From Pseudonocardiaceae bacterium (GTDB lineage: Bacteria; Actinomycetota; Actinomycetes; Mycobacteriales; Pseudonocardiaceae), in assembly GCA_025924655.1 (NCBI GenBank), contig JAICHZ010000003.1:1-38044 (forward strand): DNA of 38,044 nucleotides, written 5' to 3'. The notes under the pieces were generated by a model. The model searched no databases. It was not told the DNA's origin and saw nothing but the letters and a program-made list of their open reading frames with translations. The number at the start of each line of letters is the position of its first letter. Within the stretch, counting starts at the first letter, position 1. The position numbers and the translations under genes are program-made. Of this stretch, positions 18,180 through 25,454 are shown one piece after another.

Positions 18180-18188
18180 TGGCAGGGC

Positions 18189-18890
18189 TCAGCCAGCGGC
18201 CGCGTTACGCCGGTTTCGCAGTCCGACGACGATGCCGATGGTTCCCAGCACGATCCCGGCAATGCCGAGCGCCACGCCCCAGATGCCCGTCGAGGAACCG
18301 GCGTCGCTGCTTGTGGTGGCCGCCGAATTGGTGTCGGCCGGAGTCAGCGCGAGCACCGGGGCGGGGTGGTCCGGCTCAGGCGCCCCCTTGGGGGCGGTAT
18401 CGATCCATCGCACTACTTCACCGTTGTCGTAAGTCTGCAAAGCCTTGAACACCAACTCATCGGTGTCGGTCGGCAACGGTCCCATCGACACGTCGAACTC
18501 TTCGAACGATCCAGGCGGAATCTTGCCGCTCGTCCAGGTGATCTTCGAGACAGCTTCGGTGACCTGCCCATCGTCGGTGGTGATCGGTTTCGTCAGCGTG
18601 GTCTTCTGCACGGTCGAGGTCCAGCCGGGCACAGCCCGGGTCTGCACCGACGCGATCGGGTGGTCGATGGGAAGATCTACTTCGAGTTGGGTGGTGGCCG
18701 CGTCGTCGCGCTCGTTGGGGACCCGGAAGGAGACCTTGGTGTAGCTGCCCTGTTTCGCGGTATGGGGGTTCACCGTGACGTGCGCCCACGCGACACCGGC
18801 GAGGGTGAGCAGCGCCACGGCACAGACGGCGCCGATCGCGGCAATCCGTCGTACCAGTCGATGCCCCAACCGCCAACGGACCATCACCAT
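18189..18890 (-). CDS. YcnI-family (DUF1775) copper-binding protein
   Basis: A 233-aa exported protein. The signal sequence ends AGVAWA, and the mature N-terminus is HVTVNPHTAKQGSYTKVSFRV. The N-terminal His is the copper ligand in the YcnI family, and a Trp is expected nearby (several present: PGWTSTV, KITWTSGK, VRWIDTAP). The domain spans about residues 35-170, followed by a Ser/Thr/Ala linker, a membrane helix (about 205-227) and a basic tail RNRRNAAAG. ATG 18890 follows GGGGAGA. It lies between the DUF5134 gene and copCD, the standard actinobacterial copper cluster. Confidence 0.93.
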   Translation of the reverse strand: MVMVRWRLGHRLVRRIAAIGAVCAVALLTLAGVAWAHVTVNPHTAKQGSYTKVSFRVPNERDDAATTQLEVDLPIDHPIASVQTRAVPGWTSTVQKTTLTKPITTDDGQVTEAVSKITWTSGKIPPGSFEEFDVSMGPLPTDTDELVFKALQTYDNGEVVRWIDTAPKGAPEPDHPAPVLALTPADTNSAATTSSDAGSSTGIWGVALGIAGIVLGTIGIVVGLRNRRNAAAG

Positions 18891-18912
18891 GTCGCAATCT
18901 CCCCGTAGCGGC

Positions 18913-19575
18913 TCACAGCATCGTCATGAGCATGTAACTCATCCCGATTGCCATAACCAGCTCTGAGGAACCGAGCAGGTGGGGCGAGACGACCACGCCT
19001 CGGGTTCCACCACCCAGGACAGCCGACACGAGGGTTTCGGTCTCCGCAGCGTTCGCGGGCATCGCCAGCCGGGTGCCCAACCGCACCACGAACACCAGGA
19101 AGTAGGCGATAAACGCCCAGGTCAGCACCGGCACTGCAACGCCAGCGGCGCCGGTTGCAGCCATCTCCATGCCCGCCATGCCGTCGGCCATGGCATGCTC
19201 GGCCGGCATCATCGCCAGCATGTACACCATCGCCAGGCCGCCGATGACGAGATGCAGTTCGTGGTGACCGCCCAGGTGGTGTGGCGGTACCGGGACTGAC
19301 CGCAGTTGCCGCCGGATAAGCCGGACCGCGATGTGCCCGGCGGCCACGCCGAAGGCCACCTGCCAGTACAACCGGGGCAGCGGATCGATCCAGGGCACCA
19401 GCATGGCGACCATGCCGAGGCTCATCACGCCGCGCGACGCATCCACATCCCGGTGGGCGTCACCACCCCAGGCCGACGTCTCCTGGCGAGCAGTGCACAG
19501 CCGGGCTACGTAGTACAGGGTCAGCGCGGCGAACATCGCCGCAAAGAGCCAGCGCACCCACTCCGCGCCCGCCAC
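18913..19575 (-). CDS. DUF5134 membrane protein, His/Met-rich
   Basis: A 220-aa integral membrane protein with about 6-7 helices. A His cluster (PPHHLGGHHELHLVIGG) and Met-rich segments (YMLAMMPAEHAMADGMAGME; final SYMLMTML) suggest metal coordination. DUF5134 proteins are commonly encoded beside ycnI and copCD (family knowledge), and that is the case here, 22 bases upstream of ycnI. GTG 19575 is chosen because GGGAGG (19585-19590) is properly spaced for it; GTG 19584 is in frame but too close to that site. Function unknown, probably copper homeostasis. Confidence 0.85.
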   Translation of the reverse strand: MAGAEWVRWLFAAMFAALTLYYVARLCTARQETSAWGGDAHRDVDASRGVMSLGMVAMLVPWIDPLPRLYWQVAFGVAAGHIAVRLIRRQLRSVPVPPHHLGGHHELHLVIGGLAMVYMLAMMPAEHAMADGMAGMEMAATGAAGVAVPVLTWAFIAYFLVFVVRLGTRLAMPANAAETETLVSAVLGGGTRGVVVSPHLLGSSELVMAIGMSYMLMTML

Positions 19576-19677
19576 CGCATTCACCTCCCGTGCCCGACCT
19601 CAGCTACCTAGTCGCGTGCCGTCCGCCGTTAGTTCCCGACCACGAGCGGGCGTCGACGTCGGGCGAGTCAGCGATGA

Positions 19678-19854
19678 TCACCGGTCGTCGTCGGACAGGG
19701 GGATGGCGTGGTGTTGGTCGGCGAAGTCCGCGGGGTCGGCTTCCAGGGGCGGCTGGCTGGAGTCCGCGTCGTCGTCCTCATCGGGATCGATCGCAAGACG
19801 CTGCTCTGCCACATCCGGGTCAGTGTTCTCAATACCCCAGTCCTCGATACCCAT
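19678..19854 (-). CDS. Small acidic protein (58 aa)
   Basis: A 58-aa, very acidic protein starting MGIEDWGIENTDPDVAEQRL, with an Asp/Glu tract (DPDEDDDADSS) and ending AIPLSDDDR. AAAGGA about 9 bases upstream of the ATG supports the start. I recall similar acidic proteins in actinobacteria (unverified); no function known. It is probably disordered and might bind basic partners or metals. Divergent from the GNAT gene. Confidence 0.75.
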   Translation of the reverse strand: MGIEDWGIENTDPDVAEQRLAIDPDEDDDADSSQPPLEADPADFADQHHAIPLSDDDR

Positions 19855-19938
19855 ATGGTGTGTCCTTTCGCTAGCGCTGGTCGCGATCATGCTATCCGCG
19901 TCGTCTGACATCCGCCTCGACGCCAGTGCCATGCTGCG

Positions 19939-20463
19939 GTGGTGAACCAGATCGACGCCGGCCGGCTCGTGTTGGCGCCGATCTTCCGGCCGGTGGCGCG
20001 GATGCTGCTCGATGGCGGCACCCCAAAGGCGCTGAGCTTCGCCCCCGGATACCCCTCGCGATTTTCCCTCGAGGTGATGGAGTCGGTAGTCGATGCCCAG
20101 GAGCCGGGTCGGTTCGGGCCGTACTTCATGGTCCGCAAGGCCGATGACATGATCATCGGCGAGATCGGATGCAGCGTCGAGGAGGCCTCGGATACCGGCT
20201 ACATCGGCTACACCGTGGTGGAGTCGTATTGGGGACACGGGTATGCCACCGAGGCGCTGCGGGCGTTGCTCGCGTACGTTCTCGCCGATCCGGGAATCCG
20301 CCGGGTGGTGGCCGAGACCATGGTGGATCATGCGGCGAGCCGCCGCGTGATGGAGAAAGCGGGCATGCGCCAGTGCGGGGCGCGGGTCGATGTCGAGGAC
20401 GGTGAGCCAGTGGAGCTGGTCAGCTATGAAGCGCTCGCTACCACGCAACCGGAAGCTCACTGA
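19939..20463 (+). CDS. GNAT-family N-acetyltransferase
   Basis: A 174-aa acetyl-CoA-dependent acetyltransferase of the RimJ/RimL-like (Acetyltransf_3) type. Motif A for CoA binding is visible (YWGHGYATEALRALLAYV); motif B is RVVAETMVDHAASRRVMEKAGM, ending in the family F/MxxxG pattern. Substrate unknown. Either of two adjacent GTG codons (19939, 19942) may start it; there is no strong Shine-Dalgarno. The 3' end overlaps the convergent P450 gene by 26 bases. Confidence 0.88.
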   Translation: MVNQIDAGRLVLAPIFRPVARMLLDGGTPKALSFAPGYPSRFSLEVMESVVDAQEPGRFGPYFMVRKADDMIIGEIGCSVEEASDTGYIGYTVVESYWGHGYATEALRALLAYVLADPGIRRVVAETMVDHAASRRVMEKAGMRQCGARVDVEDGEPVELVSYEALATTQPEAH

Positions 20464-21595
20464 CAGCACCGGCCACCGCCTCGCGCAAGGGTGGGATCTC
20501 CTCAAGGGGAACAGCGAGGCGCAGCGCGGGGAAGCGTTGCAGGAGACTGACGAACAGGTACCGCAGCTCCAACCGGGCCAAGTGGGCTCCGAGACAGAAG
20601 TGCGCACCGTGGCTCAGTGACAGGTGCGGGATGCGCTCCCGGGTGATGTCGAAGCGCTTAGGGTCGGGAAAGACGTTTTCGTCCTCGTTGGCCTCCTGTA
20701 CGGCGAACATCACCGTGTCCCCGGCGCGCAGGGTGACACCGTCGACCTCGATGTCGGCGGAGGCGTACCGGGTAAGGCCGCCGCGTCGAGCGGCTCGCAT
20801 CCGCTCGATCGGGCTGGCGAAGCGGAAGATCTCTTCGATGGCCTGGGCGGCCAGCGTCGGGTCACTCTGCAGCGCCGCTCGCTGCTCGGGATGGGTCAAC
20901 AGCAGCAACATGCCCCGGTCGATGATGGCGACGACGGGTGCGTGCCCGGCGAACAGCAGACCGGCGGCGAGATGAGCGATCCCGTCGTCGGTCAGCTGCG
21001 GGTCGAGATTGGCGGCGTCGAGCAGGTCGGAGATGACGTCATCGCCCGGGACCCAGCGTTTACGTTCGATCAGGGTGCCCAGGTAGCGCCACAGTGACTG
21101 CAGGCCGCCGCGGGCGACGGCGGGCTTGCTGACCTGCTTGGCTTCGATCTGCCACCGGCAGAAGTCCGCGTGGTCCTGCGCGGGCAGCCCGAGCAGCTCG
21201 CAGATCACCAGAGCCGGCAGCGGGAAAGCGACGGCGGTGTGGAAGTCGGCCGGGGGGCCACTGCGGTGTAGCTCATCCAGCAAGGTGTCGACGATCGTCT
21301 CGACGCGGGGGCGCAGGCTCTCTAAACGGCGGGCCGACAGCAGCGGCGTCAGCAGCTTGCGCATCCGGTGCAGATCCGCCAGCTCCGCTTCCGGATCCGG
21401 AATCGGTCCGCCGAACAGACCCGGTTGGGTGAGCCGGACCGGATGCCCCGGGTTGGGGTGCGACCGGCTCAGCCGCGGGTCGGCCAGCAGCTCCCGCACC
21501 CGCTCGTGCCCGGACACCAGCCAGGCGGGCCGGCCCTGGGTGTCGCTCACCCGCTGGATCATCTCGGTGGATGCCATACGTGCGCCCTTCGCCAT
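20438..21595 (-). CDS. Cytochrome P450 with atypical I-helix
   Basis: A 385-aa haem monooxygenase-type protein. The haem-binding loop is LSHGAHFCLGAHLARLEL (Cys ligand present; the usual leading Phe is Leu). The K-helix ExxR is in EEIFRF, followed by the expected meander. The I-helix reads LLFAGHAPVVAIID where AGxE/D-T-T is normal, so the acid-alcohol pair for oxygen activation is absent. The N-terminus begins late in the usual fold (GRPAWLVSGHERVRELLAD starts at about residue 22), so the first 15-25 residues are missing. ATG 21577 is an alternative start. No ferredoxin or reductase gene lies nearby. Confidence 0.92.
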   Translation of the reverse strand: MAKGARMASTEMIQRVSDTQGRPAWLVSGHERVRELLADPRLSRSHPNPGHPVRLTQPGLFGGPIPDPEAELADLHRMRKLLTPLLSARRLESLRPRVETIVDTLLDELHRSGPPADFHTAVAFPLPALVICELLGLPAQDHADFCRWQIEAKQVSKPAVARGGLQSLWRYLGTLIERKRWVPGDDVISDLLDAANLDPQLTDDGIAHLAAGLLFAGHAPVVAIIDRGMLLLLTHPEQRAALQSDPTLAAQAIEEIFRFASPIERMRAARRGGLTRYASADIEVDGVTLRAGDTVMFAVQEANEDENVFPDPKRFDITRERIPHLSLSHGAHFCLGAHLARLELRYLFVSLLQRFPALRLAVPLEEIPPLREAVAGAVSELPVAW

Positions 21596-21690
21596 AAGTC
21601 ACCAACCAGCCGCGCAGAGTCTAAGCCGCGCACCGCCAACACCCACGTATTCGAACGCCGCCCCCCACCAGATCGCCTTGCGGCGGCGCA

Positions 21691-21756
21691 CGTCGTGAAC
21701 TCGACACCGCGGACGTTTTCAGGCGCCAAAACGTCGGTATTGTCGAGTTCACGACG
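21691..21756. repeat. Long palindrome, GTCGTGAACTCGAC family, copy 2
   Basis: Perfect 16-bp arms 21691-21706 and 21741-21756 (CGTCGTGAACTCGACA), with inner pairing ACGTTTT/AAAACGT. It lies 8 bases past the dedA stop, in the position of a terminator for dedA, and upstream of the P450 gene. Confidence 0.9.
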
Positions 21757-21763
21757 CGGGCCG

Positions 21764-22390
21764 TCAGCGGGGGCGCTGGTGTCGTCTGCGCCATAGCCAG
21801 CGGGCTAGGGCGGCGAGGATTAGGGCGCCGGCTGCGGCTAGCACGACGATTTGATAGCGGTGGAACCCTTGGTAGATGGCGGTCAGATGGCCGCCGGCGA
21901 AGTAGCCGACGGAGGTCCACACCGTGACCCACACCACGGCACCCAGCGCGTTGAAGGCCAGGAACCGCCGCCATGGCATCCCGACGATACCGGCCACGAC
22001 ACCGTTGAGCTGGCGCAGACCGTCAACGAACCGGGCGACGCCGACGATCTTGCCGCCATGGCGTTTGAAGAACTCTTCGGCTTTGTTGAGGCGCTTTTCG
22101 GTCACGAAGACGTAACGGCCGAACCGGAGAACCAGCCGCCGGCCGCCGAAGTGCCCGATCAGGTAGCCAACGTTGTCGCCGGCGACGGCGGCGAAAAACC
22201 CCAGGATGGCCACGCCAGCAACGTTGAGTCGCCCAGCTCCGGCGAAGACCCCCGCGGCCATCAGCATGGTCTGGCCAGGGACCGGTGCGCCGAAGCTTTC
22301 AATGAACAGGAACCCGAAGACCGCCAGGTAACCGTACGAGGCGAGGATTGGAGCCAGCCAAGCCAACACTCCCGGCAGCTCAGGAGCCAC
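21764..22390 (-). CDS. DedA-family membrane protein
   Basis: A 208-aa integral membrane protein of the DedA/SNARE-associated superfamily, members of which flip undecaprenyl phosphate or phospholipids (family knowledge). It shows the typical FIESFGAPVPGQTMLMAAG (acidic Glu and Pro in the first re-entrant segment), GDNVGYLIGHFGG, the basic FKRHGGKIVGVARFVDGLRQ helix, and GMPWRRFLAFNALGAVVW. About 5 membrane segments and an Arg-rich tail. GTG start with GGAGG upstream. Divergent from the MEDS sensor gene. Confidence 0.92.
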   Translation of the reverse strand: MAPELPGVLAWLAPILASYGYLAVFGFLFIESFGAPVPGQTMLMAAGVFAGAGRLNVAGVAILGFFAAVAGDNVGYLIGHFGGRRLVLRFGRYVFVTEKRLNKAEEFFKRHGGKIVGVARFVDGLRQLNGVVAGIVGMPWRRFLAFNALGAVVWVTVWTSVGYFAGGHLTAIYQGFHRYQIVVLAAAGALILAALARWLWRRRHQRPR

Positions 22391-22527
22391 CCCACCACCT
22401 CCCCAGGTCCCGGGGCGTCTCGTTGCGTCAGCGCTGCCACCGACGTGCCGCCGACGAGATTACCCGCTGGTCGGCTGATCTAGCGCGTGGCCGGGCGCTT
22501 GCCAAAGCAACCCGGTAGCAAAAAGGG

Positions 22528-22552
22528 GTTTGCGCGGCGAGGATTCGGGAAG
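22528..22552 (+). promoter_or_regulatory. SigF/SigB-type promoter before the MEDS sensor gene
   Basis: GTTT (22528-22531), a 15-base spacer and GGGAAG (22547-22552), close to the GTTT-N15-GGGWAW consensus. It is 73 bases before the chosen GTG, and it lies inside the artificially extended open frame, which supports the later start. Confidence 0.6.
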
Positions 22553-22624
22553 TCGAACCCAACTACAGCGCGTCACGGGCTTGAAAACGGTGACAGCCGG
22601 CGGCACGCACTGGGAACGGCGGGT

Positions 22625-23617
22625 GTGGCGATAGTGTGCAACTCGGCTGGCGGCCGGGGACTGGTCCATCACGGGTTGCTCCACCCCGCTACCGCGAATG
22701 TGGCCGCCACCCTCGCTCCACTGGTCGCTGATCGGCTCGCCCGCGGCGAGCCGGTGCTCGCTGTGCTGCCGCCCGCCACCGCTGACCTGCTGCGGCTCAG
22801 CCTGTCTGCGGTAACTGGTTTACACACCACCGACCCGGCCGAGCTCTACCGCCATCCCGGTCGGGTGCTGGGCCACTACCGGGCCTGGATAGGAGACACC
22901 AGCCCGCACGGCGAGCCGGTCACCATCGTGGCCGCCCCTGACCTGAACGGCGACAACTACCGGACGGCGCTGTGGATGCACATCGACGCCGCTACCACGG
23001 TTGCCCTGGCCGAGTGCGATCTCACGCTGGTCTGCGTCTACTCCGACGACGCCAGCAGCGCCGACCCCGTACGCCGTGCGCACCCCAGCCTGCTCAATGG
23101 GGCGAGCGTGCCCAATCCGGACCACCTGCCAGCGGAGCAGTTCGTGGCCCGATACCCGTTGCCTCCGCCGGCCGACCTGGGCGAACCCGACATTACCCGT
23201 ACCATTGACTACCCGGTGCAGCTGGCCGGGCTGCGCCAGATGGTGGCGCAGCACGCCACTAGGGCCGGGCTGCCCCGCGCCCGGTGCGACGATTTCGTGC
23301 TGGCCGTCGCCGAGGTTGCCAGCAACGCGATTGAACACGGCGTGCCGCCTGCCGGCGTGCAGTTGTGGACCACCTCCACCGTGGTGATCTGCCAGATCAC
23401 CGACAGCGGCTGGCACACCCAGCCGTTAGCCGGGCTGCTGCCCCCACCGACGACCCAGCCGCGGGGACGCGGCCTGTGGATGGCCCACCAGCTCTGCGAT
23501 GAGTTCTACCTGTGGCCGCGGCCCACCACCGTCCGGCTCCAGATGGACCGGACTAACCGTTCCGGTGGCGTTCGGCCAGCACCTTATGGGGCACCTGGAG
23601 CAGGCGCAGGATGGTGA
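22625..23617 (+). CDS. MEDS sensor with anti-sigma-type HATPase domain
   Basis: A 330-aa cytoplasmic regulator. The N-terminal MEDS domain (about residues 8-180; HHGLLHPATANV, RGEPVLAVLPPATADLL, and ARYP-like end) precedes a C-terminal RsbW-like ATPase domain (about residues 215-320; N-box VAEVASNAIEHG, G1 ITDSGW, G2 PRGRGLWMAHQLCD). Such fusions act as serine kinases/anti-sigma regulators in actinobacterial stress networks (family knowledge). The frame is open from 22487, but GTG 22625 starts at the conserved domain edge. A SigF-type promoter lies upstream and a SigF-type sigma factor gene 5 kb away. The last 65 bases overlap the convergent FNT gene. Confidence 0.87.
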   Translation: MAIVCNSAGGRGLVHHGLLHPATANVAATLAPLVADRLARGEPVLAVLPPATADLLRLSLSAVTGLHTTDPAELYRHPGRVLGHYRAWIGDTSPHGEPVTIVAAPDLNGDNYRTALWMHIDAATTVALAECDLTLVCVYSDDASSADPVRRAHPSLLNGASVPNPDHLPAEQFVARYPLPPPADLGEPDITRTIDYPVQLAGLRQMVAQHATRAGLPRARCDDFVLAVAEVASNAIEHGVPPAGVQLWTTSTVVICQITDSGWHTQPLAGLLPPPTTQPRGRGLWMAHQLCDEFYLWPRPTTVRLQMDRTNRSGGVRPAPYGAPGAGAGW

Positions 23618-24359
23618 CCAGACTGAGGCCACCGAGCATGTTCCCGAACGCCGCGAATGCGGCCAGCGCCAGCCAGTCCAGGTAGCCGAACGGTGCGCCG
23701 GCCTGCAGCGCCGCGAAACACACCAGCGATGCGACGATCGCGTGGTTGACCTTGCCGGCGCCGAGCAGGAAACCCGCGATTACCGCCGGCACCAGGCGTA
23801 CCCCGTCGGATTCGGTGGTGTGTTGCAGGTGGGTCATCAGCGTGATGAGCATCCCGCCGATTAGCGCGAGCGCGAACGCAGGCCATCCGAAGCCCAGCTC
23901 GACATAAGATTGGGCCGCTTCGACGGCACTGGAGCGCAACGCCGGGAACCCTACCATCACCAACCCGGTGACGACCCACCCGCCGAGGAGGTTGGTCAGT
24001 ATGGTCATCGCCCACAACCGCGCCAGGGCCGCCACGGTGCTGCGCTTGGCGACGACGGCGACCACCGGGATAAGGAAGTTTTCGGTGAACAGCTCGCTAC
24101 GCGCCAAGGTCAGCGCGATGAACCCTGCCGAGAAAGCCAGGCCGCCCAGCAGCACGCTGTGCGTGACGTGCTCCACAAGCAGCAGCGCGAGCACGCCCAC
24201 ACCGACGTCAAGGCCGCCGAGGAAACCGGTCGCAGCCAGTCCGAGCCAGGATCGACCCAACCGCTGTTCGCCCTCGTCGACCAGCCGATCGAACGTTTGC
24301 TCGCTGTCCTCTTGGGGGACCTCCGGCTCGGCGGCGGTGCGCTGCGTCGTCATCATCAT
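23553..24359 (-). CDS. Formate/nitrite transporter (FNT) family protein
   Basis: A 268-aa membrane channel-like protein with six main helices (residues 45-255) after an acidic N-terminal tail. FNT features include SELFTENFLIPV (omega-loop region), GAGKVNHAIVASLVCFAA and the C-terminal AAFGNMLGGLSLVTIL, close to the family GNxxGG signature. The family moves formate, nitrite or hydrosulfide; the substrate here is unproven. The ATG is a run of three Met codons with no obvious Shine-Dalgarno. Its 3' end overlaps the MEDS gene by 65 bases. A formate role would fit the formate dehydrogenase 8 kb away. Confidence 0.88.
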   Translation of the reverse strand: MMMTTQRTAAEPEVPQEDSEQTFDRLVDEGEQRLGRSWLGLAATGFLGGLDVGVGVLALLLVEHVTHSVLLGGLAFSAGFIALTLARSELFTENFLIPVVAVVAKRSTVAALARLWAMTILTNLLGGWVVTGLVMVGFPALRSSAVEAAQSYVELGFGWPAFALALIGGMLITLMTHLQHTTESDGVRLVPAVIAGFLLGAGKVNHAIVASLVCFAALQAGAPFGYLDWLALAAFAAFGNMLGGLSLVTILRLLQVPHKVLAERHRNG

Positions 24360-24414
24360 CGAAGATTAGAGCCACCGCTGACCGGCGGCCCAGATCAATG
24401 ACGGGTGGAAAACA

Positions 24415-25098
24415 GTGACCGATTCCGCGCGGCCGCGAGGTGCAGTGCTGTTCGACATCGACGGCACCTTGGTCGATTCCAACTACCTGCACGTCAATGC
24501 TTGGTTGCGGGCGCTGCAGGCAGTGGGACACCCAGTGGACGCCTGGCGCATTCACCGCGGGCAGGGCATGGGTTCTTCGGAACTCCTGGACACGCTGTTG
24601 GGTGCGGCCGCCGAACAGGTCGCCTCGCGGGCCAAACAGCAGCACACTGAGCTTTATAAGGAGAGCTCGCAGCTGCTGCGGGCCTTTGACGGTGCGCGGG
24701 AACTGGTAGCGGCGGTGGCGCAGCGCGGAGCCAAGGTCGTCCTCGCCACCTCCGCCGCGCCCGACGAGCTCGAGATCCTGCGGTCCATCCTCGACGTCGA
24801 GGACGCCGTCGCGGAGATCACCGCCGCCGAAGACGTCGAGAGCGCCAAACCCGCGCCCGACCTGGTACAGATCGCCCTGCAACGGGCCGAAGTGCCCGCG
24901 GACCGGGCGGTGTTCGTCGGTGACACGGTCTGGGACGTGCAGGCCTGCGGGAAGGCCGGGGTGGCGTGTGTCGGCGTGCTCACCGGTGGGATCAGCGCCG
25001 CCGAACTGACCGACGCGGGTGCCGTCGCGGTGTACGAGGACTGCCGTGCACTGCTTCGCGACCTCGATGCCAGTCCGCTGGCTGCCGTCTGGTCCTAG
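24415..25098 (+). CDS. HAD-superfamily hydrolase
   Basis: A 227-aa phosphatase or phosphoglucomutase-like member of the haloacid dehalogenase superfamily. Motif I FDIDGTLVDSN (nucleophile Asp and acid/base Asp); motif II TSAAP; motif III Lys in SAKPAPDLV; motif IV GDTVWDVQACGKAG. The alpha-helical cap follows motif I (residues 20-90). Substrate not predictable. GTG 24415 follows TGGAAA. Divergent from the FNT gene (55 bases). Confidence 0.9.
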   Translation: MTDSARPRGAVLFDIDGTLVDSNYLHVNAWLRALQAVGHPVDAWRIHRGQGMGSSELLDTLLGAAAEQVASRAKQQHTELYKESSQLLRAFDGARELVAAVAQRGAKVVLATSAAPDELEILRSILDVEDAVAEITAAEDVESAKPAPDLVQIALQRAEVPADRAVFVGDTVWDVQACGKAGVACVGVLTGGISAAELTDAGAVAVYEDCRALLRDLDASPLAAVWS

Positions 25099-25131
25099 CT
25101 CGGCGAGTACCTCATGATGAACGTTGGTTGG

Positions 25132-25155
25132 GTTGAAAGGGTTACTTTGGGGTAT
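25132..25155 (+). promoter_or_regulatory. SigF/SigB-type promoter of csbD
   Basis: GTTG (25132-25135), a 14-base spacer and GGGTAT (25150-25155), 35 bases before the csbD ATG. CsbD genes are classic sigma-B/SigF targets, which supports the call. Confidence 0.68.
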
Positions 25156-25189
25156 TTCTTCTTCACGTTCCGACAATAGGAGGGCTCGC

Positions 25190-25375
25190 ATGGGAACCGG
25201 CGACAAGATCGAGAACCAGGCTGACGTACTCAAGGGCAAGGCGAAGGAAGCGGCCGGCCGGGCCACTGATGATCCCGGACTTGAGGTCGAGGGTCAGGGT
25301 GACCAGGCCGAGGGCCACGTGAAGCAGGCCGGCGAGAAGATCAAGGACGCGGTGAAGGACATCTTCGGCAAATAG
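25190..25375 (+). CDS. CsbD-family stress response protein
   Basis: A 61-aa, highly charged protein (MGTGDKIENQADVLKGKAKE ... VKDIFGK) with the CsbD-like pattern of Lys/Glu/Ala-rich amphipathic helices and the KGKAKEAAGRATDD motif. An ideal AGGAGG (25178-25183) lies six bases before the ATG; the upstream open frame is spurious. CsbD proteins are among the most strongly induced general-stress proteins, with unknown biochemical role. A SigF-like promoter is present upstream, and a GTCGTGAACTCGAC palindrome follows the gene. Confidence 0.93.
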   Translation: MGTGDKIENQADVLKGKAKEAAGRATDDPGLEVEGQGDQAEGHVKQAGEKIKDAVKDIFGK

Positions 25376-25391
25376 CCGCGGTGCAGGTGAG

Positions 25392-25454
25392 GTCGTGAAC
25401 TCGACGCGGCCGACGTTTGAGTCGAGCGGACGTCGGCCGCGTCGAGGTCACGGC
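25392..25454. repeat. Long palindrome, GTCGTGAACTCGAC family, copy 3
   Basis: Arms 25392-25416 and 25430-25454 pair over 25 bp with two mismatches (left arm starts GTCGTGAACTCGACGCGGCC), with a 13-base loop. It sits between convergent csbD and the RNA methyltransferase gene, and its right arm reaches into the latter's stop codon. Confidence 0.88.

Noticed and set aside
22526-22580. tRNA-like T-arm (GGGTTCGACTTCCCG on the minus strand) suggesting a tRNA or attachment site
   Set aside because: No acceptor, D or anticodon arms can be built around it and the T-loop has an extra base. The same bases form a SigF-type promoter.
24294-24318. GTTT-N15-GGGGGA before the HAD phosphatase gene
   Set aside because: Poor -10 match, inside the FNT coding sequence and about 100 bases from the start.
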